Shown here one piece after another: positions 6,362-9,650 of a DNA stretch of 9,650 nt. The translations under genes and the position numbers were made by a program. Source of the DNA: Nitrospira sp. UBA6909 (GTDB taxonomy: Bacteria > Nitrospirota > Nitrospiria > Nitrospirales > Nitrospiraceae). Position 1 is the first letter of the stretch. Each line of letters opens with the position of its first letter. The stretch is from assembly GCA_002451055.1 (NCBI GenBank), contig DKBD01000168.1, positions 211 through 9,860 on the forward strand, read 5' to 3'. The notes under the pieces were generated by a model, which made no database searches, was not told where the DNA came from, and saw nothing but the letters and a program-made list of their open reading frames with translations.

Positions 6362-7174
6362 ATGGCGATCACACCTGCGGAATTCCCGTTTGACGCACAT
6401 GTCACAGCCTACAGCCTTGCCAATGCCTATTGGCTGGCCCAGGCCTCGAACATTGCCTACGCGGAGAAAGACCGGATTCAGCCGGAGGCAGCCAAGCTCG
6501 GGCTGGACCGCTTCCATTTCCTGGCCAAGGACGATACCGAGGGATTCGTTGCAGCGAACGAGCAGATCATCGTCGTCGCCTTCCGCGGCACCGACCCGAC
6601 CCACATGCAGGACATTCTGACCGACGCCAGGATACACAAAGTGGCGGGGCCATTGGGCGTGATGCACCGCGGTTTCCTTCACGGCTTTGAGCTGGTCAAG
6701 GGCGACATGCTTGCCGCGATCGGCCGATTCAGGAATCCGGATCGCCCGCAGTCGGTCTGGTGCACCGGCCATAGCCTCGGTGCGGCGCTCGCCGTCGTCG
6801 CGGTTGCGGCACTCCTGGCGGAGGGGCAGACCGTCGACGGTCTCTACAACTTCGGCCAGCCGCGCGTCGGCGACCCGGCGTTCGCGGACGAATTCAACCG
6901 CCGTTTCCCCGGGCGGCATTTCCGATTCGTCAACAACAACGACACCGTGACCCGCGTGCCGCCGCGCGAGTTCGGCTATCGGCATACCGGGGAGCTCCGT
7001 TACATTGACACCGAGGGACAGATCCAGACCGATATTAATTTCTGGCGGTTGTTCCAGGACCGGATCAAGGGGCGCATGGAGGGTTTTCTCAAACCGGGTA
7101 CCGACGGACTCAAGGATCACTCGATGCGCCTCTACGTGGCGCATATCGAGAAGGCCCTTATGTCGGGGGCCTGA
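6362..7174 (+). CDS. Class 3 lipase-like alpha/beta hydrolase
   Basis: A 270-aa serine hydrolase of the Lipase_3 family, which cleaves ester bonds in acylglycerols or other lipids. The nucleophile elbow GHSLGA holds Ser138. The oxyanion strand VVAFRGTD (71-78) precedes it. YNFGQPRVGD (162-171) and FVNNNDTVTRVPP (189-201) are hallmark segments, the latter with the probable catalytic Asp194. His253, in KDHSMRLY, is the likely catalytic His. All three triad positions are therefore present. No signal peptide or transmembrane segment is visible, so it looks cytoplasmic or is exported by an unseen route. It stands alone: decayed toxin-antitoxin sequence lies upstream on the opposite strand, and the next gene is convergent. 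The intact frame and strong ribosome-binding site indicate a functional gene. The natural substrate cannot be inferred. Confidence 0.9.
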   Translation: MAITPAEFPFDAHVTAYSLANAYWLAQASNIAYAEKDRIQPEAAKLGLDRFHFLAKDDTEGFVAANEQIIVVAFRGTDPTHMQDILTDARIHKVAGPLGVMHRGFLHGFELVKGDMLAAIGRFRNPDRPQSVWCTGHSLGAALAVVAVAALLAEGQTVDGLYNFGQPRVGDPAFADEFNRRFPGRHFRFVNNNDTVTRVPPREFGYRHTGELRYIDTEGQIQTDINFWRLFQDRIKGRMEGFLKPGTDGLKDHSMRLYVAHIEKALMSGA

Positions 7175-7500
7175 GCAATGCAGGATGGCGGAGGCCTGAC
7201 AGGTGGTCTTTGCGTGTCGGCTACTTGTTCAGCGTCCACGGTATATATAACTTATGATTAGATGGAGTCTGGCTTTGCTATCTTGATCCTACCAATTCGA
7301 TAAACCTTCACCATCATGGCCTATCGTTCTCCTGTGCGCGCCCTTGCCTGTGATAACCTATAACAGGCTGACCGCATGCAGTCTGGTGTGAGTAGTGTAG
7401 TGCTATGGGCAGCGGGGGCGTGCGGTGGGCAACGACGCCTTCTTAGGAAGGGATTGGCAGCCAGGTTGGATGGCGCGCTGACCCCTTCTTATCGAGTCCG
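7175..7500. other. Intergenic region between convergent genes
   Basis: About 325 bases between the lipase stop and the stop of the DUF4062 gene. A terminator for each gene would be expected, but I find only a weak CCTGT/ACAGG inverted repeat around 7349-7368 without a T-run. Short open frames here are not protein-like. I see nothing else. Confidence 0.5.
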
Positions 7501-8652
7501 TCAGCGCTTATGGCGGCGCCGGTTTGTGGCTGGCGGCGCGGTACTATCTCGTCTGCGCCGCGCGGATACTGCCGCGCTCTTCGCCCTGCCGCATTTGCTT
7601 TCGAGCTCGCCGCTTGCGGTTTCCAGCACGCGAATGCGCGGTGGGTCAGTTGTCAGTCGCGCGGCAAGTGTGCTTGCGCGATCCAGTGCCGCCCGCAGGG
7701 CATCACAATTCGTTGCCGGCAGCGATCGCACCGCCTCCAACAACGCCACGGCCGCCTGATAGCCCACGAACGGCCGCTCCTGTTCGTGATCGAGTCGTTC
7801 GGCGAGCCATTCGAGATATGCGATATCGGGGAATGACTGCAGGATGGCGATCGCTGCTAGGCGATTGCCGGCCGAGGCGTTCTGCTGGAGCTCAGGTAGT
7901 AATGCCTTCACGGTGGCGGCTTTCGCGGTCATGCGCGAGAAGATGGCGGTCATGCGCTGCGTACGCTGCCATCCAGACGGCATTCGGTGGCGAATCTCTT
8001 CGTACTCGGTAGCGAGATCGAGAAACGCCTTCTGATCTTCTGGTCGCACTTGCCCGCCTGGTAAGAGCGTTTTGCGTTCGATGCGCGCAACGGTCGCCTC
8101 GTCGCTCAAGATGTCACGGATCGCGCGCAGTAGCCCTCCGCGGACGAACTCACTGAACTGCTCATGTCGTGGATAGCTTTGGGTGAGCCCGATGGGTGCG
8201 AGCTTGGTCCGAAACTCGATCACCTGACCAAGCTGTGTTAGCTCCTCCCGGCTTGGCATCGGAATCGGCTCATCGCAAAAATAAAACATGACTTTTGGCA
8301 GGTTGCTCTGCTTGCGACGCGCATAGGCCCGCCAGAATTCTTCGATTGTCCCGCTCGGCGCTGTCTTGGTTGGCGTACCACAGCGGCGCCACATCACGCC
8401 CACAAAAATGTCATAGTCAGTGGGGATCTGGCGATTGATCACTTCTTGCGGCTGTCCGATATCGGGGTAAGCGTGGGTCTCATAACGCACGAGTTCCAGC
8501 GAGATCCGCTGTTCCGGAGCGAGGAAGGTAAGCACGTCGTTGATGTCATCGATGAGTCGGCCCAGGCTCTCACGCTCGGTCTGCACATCGCTCGGCGAAG
8601 CAAGAAAAACCTTGATTATGCGTTGCTCGCGGGCGTGGCCTTGTTCAGACAT
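7501..8652 (-). CDS. DUF4062-domain protein with helical C-terminal half (possible defence or signalling effector)
   Basis: A 383-aa protein on the minus strand. Residues 11-130 form a DUF4062 domain, a TIR-like fold: IKVFLASPSDVQTERE (13-28) is its signature, followed by LELVRYETHAYPDIG and DYDIFVGVMWRRCGTPT (79-95), then GTIEEFWRAY (101-110). In known proteins this domain is the N-terminal module of multidomain proteins, often ahead of NTPase or repeat domains, and is linked to bacterial defence. Here there is no P-loop. About 185-345 is predicted helical (RLAAIAILQSFPDIAYLEWLA and GYQAAVALLEAVR stand out). The last 40 residues are Arg/Ser/Ala-rich (SARRRRDS, NRRRHKR) and may be an extension past an ancestral stop. 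No clear ribosome-binding site precedes ATG 8652-8650. It is monocistronic. The function is unknown; a defence role is an inference from the domain. Confidence 0.8.
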   Translation of the reverse strand: MSEQGHAREQRIIKVFLASPSDVQTERESLGRLIDDINDVLTFLAPEQRISLELVRYETHAYPDIGQPQEVINRQIPTDYDIFVGVMWRRCGTPTKTAPSGTIEEFWRAYARRKQSNLPKVMFYFCDEPIPMPSREELTQLGQVIEFRTKLAPIGLTQSYPRHEQFSEFVRGGLLRAIRDILSDEATVARIERKTLLPGGQVRPEDQKAFLDLATEYEEIRHRMPSGWQRTQRMTAIFSRMTAKAATVKALLPELQQNASAGNRLAAIAILQSFPDIAYLEWLAERLDHEQERPFVGYQAAVALLEAVRSLPATNCDALRAALDRASTLAARLTTDPPRIRVLETASGELESKCGRAKSAAVSARRRRDSTAPPATNRRRHKR

Positions 8653-9205
8653 CGACGGCCTCGATGAAGGAGCGGCGCAGCATCGACGATGCAGGCCTGC
8701 CTATTCGATCATGCTGAATAGACCAGGTAGCTAGGCCGATAAGACGATGAGGTAAGTGCCCGAGTGCGCCTTGACGTTTGCGCCGTCGCCATAGAGCAAG
8801 GTAGCCAAGGTCGCGTGTGGATCCTGAGGCCATGGGATCCGATGCTCCTGTGTGGCGGCTGTTTTCGCCGCGATCAGCACCTGCTGCGCGCAGGTAATTA
8901 AAAACCACCTTTTGAACGGCCAAAGCTATATCGCAGGACTGCGAGAGGTGTCAATTTCAGGTTGCTGGTTAAGAAGCTTGCTAGTGTCCGGCTCCAGCAC
9001 GTTGGAGGTTGCTCCGGGTGCACCATGTTTGATCTCAGAGCGAGAAAACATGTCGGGAATCATTCGAAACATTGAACGACTCGAAGCTTGCTGCGAAATA
9101 CCAGAAATCGCTCATGAGCTATGCGGCGATGCCGATAAGCTCTCTAGCGGAATGTGGAGTTGTGTGTGAAGTCGGCGGATCATTTCTAGCGACAGGCTCG
9201 CTCCC
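8653..9205. other. Region without a supported gene
   Basis: About 550 bases of apparently decayed sequence. The best remnant is a minus-strand open frame of 64 codons at 8731-8925 with no ATG, ending in YGDGANVKAHSGTYLIVLSA. It looks protein-like and may be the tail of a lost gene upstream of the DUF4062 gene, but I do not recognise it. Other frames, including one from 8852 on the plus strand and one at 8645-8923 on the minus strand, have unlikely composition. No tRNA, repeat array or promoter stands out. Confidence 0.4.
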
Positions 9206-9463
9206 TTGCCAAGATTTCAGAGGCCCTCCTGCGCTTCCCAAGGACGGTCTCCAAGTCCTTATGAGCCATGGTTGACCGGCCATGAGTATAGTGTCATCTC
9301 ACACCATGTGCTGAATCTCGCGGCGCAATCGGGCTGTTCAGCCTATGATTGCGAATTCGTCGCCCTGGCGAAAGATTTGCGCGTGCCTTTGGTTGCAACG
9401 GACCGGCAGATTCTCAAGGCATTCCCTTCCGTGGCAGTCTCACCGCCCATGTTTGTGAGTTGA
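9206..9463 (+). pseudogene. VapC-type PIN-domain toxin, C-terminal fragment
   Basis: From about base 9272 the frame reads LTGHEYSVISHHVLNLA, then SGCSAYDCEFVALAKDL and VPLVATDRQILKAFPS, up to the stop at 9461-9463. This is the C-terminal half of VapC toxins. The two later acidic metal-binding residues of the PIN active site are present, in AYDCEF and ATDRQ. The N-terminal half, with the first Asp (VDTN segment) and the early Glu, is missing, and the roughly 20 residues encoded before 9272 are unrelated. VapC proteins are Mg2+-dependent RNases normally paired with a VapB antitoxin. No vapB is recognisable upstream. The fragment is presumably dead. Confidence 0.7.
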
Positions 9464-9500
9464 GTGGAAATACGCAGGTGGCGCGATGGCGGCAATTCGG

Positions 9501-9530
9501 TTGACGAGACCTGCCGATCTGACGTATCGT
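9501..9530 (+). promoter_or_regulatory. Putative sigma-70 promoter of ispH
   Basis: TTGACG (9501-9506) and TATCGT (9525-9530) are separated by 18 bases, matching the -35 and -10 consensus at 5 and 4 of 6 positions. Transcription would start near 9537, about 60 bases before the ispH ATG. Confidence 0.4.
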
Positions 9531-9596
9531 GAACCTTCAATTCAGACCGTAGACCAGACGACCTTGTAAAGCCTGGCCGAAGGAGCCACGACGACC

Positions 9597-9650
9597 ATGA
9601 AAATCTATCTCGCCAATCCCCGTGGATTTTGCGCCGGTGTCGATCGGGCG
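9597..9650 (+). CDS. ispH: 4-hydroxy-3-methylbut-2-enyl diphosphate reductase, N-terminal end (cut by window edge)
   Basis: Eighteen codons read MKIYLANPRGFCAGVDRA, the nearly invariant start of IspH (LytB). The enzyme catalyses the last step of the MEP isoprenoid pathway, reducing HMBPP to isopentenyl and dimethylallyl diphosphate. The Cys in GFCAG is the first of three ligands of the iron-sulfur cluster. AAGGAG at 9580-9585 lies 11 bases before the ATG, slightly long but acceptable. It is the only essential housekeeping gene in the window and marks the border of the accessory region. The rest lies beyond the right edge. Confidence 0.93.
   Translation, partial: MKIYLANPRGFCAGVDRA

Noticed and set aside
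7349..7368. Candidate terminator hairpin CCTGT/ACAGG between the convergent genes
   Set aside because: Only five pairs with a ten-base loop and no T-run on either strand.
8645..8923. Minus-strand 92-codon frame overlapping the DUF4062 start
   Set aside because: Low-complexity Arg/Gly/Ser composition and no ribosome-binding site. The alternative frame over the same bases looks more protein-like.
1..9650. CRISPR arrays, tRNA or rRNA genes, phage integrase or attachment sites
   Set aside because: No regularly spaced repeats, no tRNA-like cloverleaf ends and no integrase-like frames were seen on either strand.

Overview
The window (about 55-58 % GC by eye) looks like accessory DNA of a Gram-negative-type bacterium, ending at a housekeeping gene. 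The only core gene is the first 18 codons of ispH at the right edge. Everything to its left is a mosaic of one metabolic operon, one RAYT element, several broken genes, one lipase and one defence-like gene. The RAYT terminal repeat, the VapC and DUF4258/YgiT-type relics and the M61-peptidase relic together remind me of Nitrospira and similar environmental bacteria. That is a weak impression, not a determination.

Left part (1-4738). Bases 1-487 hold no gene I recognise. An open frame on the minus strand runs off the left edge and overlaps other open frames, so it is left unassigned. A 33-codon relic at 488-589 repeats the start of a gene found again at 4852. Then comes a tight three-gene plus-strand operon: an FAD-dependent amine-oxidase-fold oxidoreductase (663-2432), a thiamine-diphosphate 2-keto-acid decarboxylase-like enzyme (2436-4355) and a RidA-type enamine/imine deaminase (4352-4738). 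They are 3 nt apart and then overlap by 4 nt. The families make a logical chain: amino acid to imine (flavoprotein), imine to 2-keto acid (RidA), keto acid to aldehyde plus CO2 (ThDP enzyme). The substrate cannot be read from the sequence.

Middle (4739-6320). A broken M61-like peptidase gene start (4852-5067) follows the operon. Then comes a REP-associated tyrosine transposase (RAYT) bounded by perfect 20-bp inverted repeats (5253-5272 and 5924-5943), with an apparent one-base frameshift near its N-terminus. Its right end cuts into a minus-strand toxin-antitoxin pair. The first 18-19 codons of a YgiT/MqsA-type zinc-finger antitoxin remain, preceded by the C-terminal 59 residues of a DUF4258 toxin-like protein with a 4-nt overlap.

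Right part (6321-9650). A class 3 lipase-like serine hydrolase (6362-7174) faces a convergent minus-strand DUF4062-domain protein (7501-8652), a stand-alone protein with a TIR-like N-terminal domain and a helical C-terminal half that may be a defence or signalling effector. The next 550 bases are degraded sequence. Then come the C-terminal relic of a VapC-type PIN toxin (9206-9463), a putative promoter and the start of ispH.

The most interesting units are the amine oxidase/decarboxylase/RidA operon flanked by repeated M61-like gene starts, and the stand-alone DUF4062 protein.
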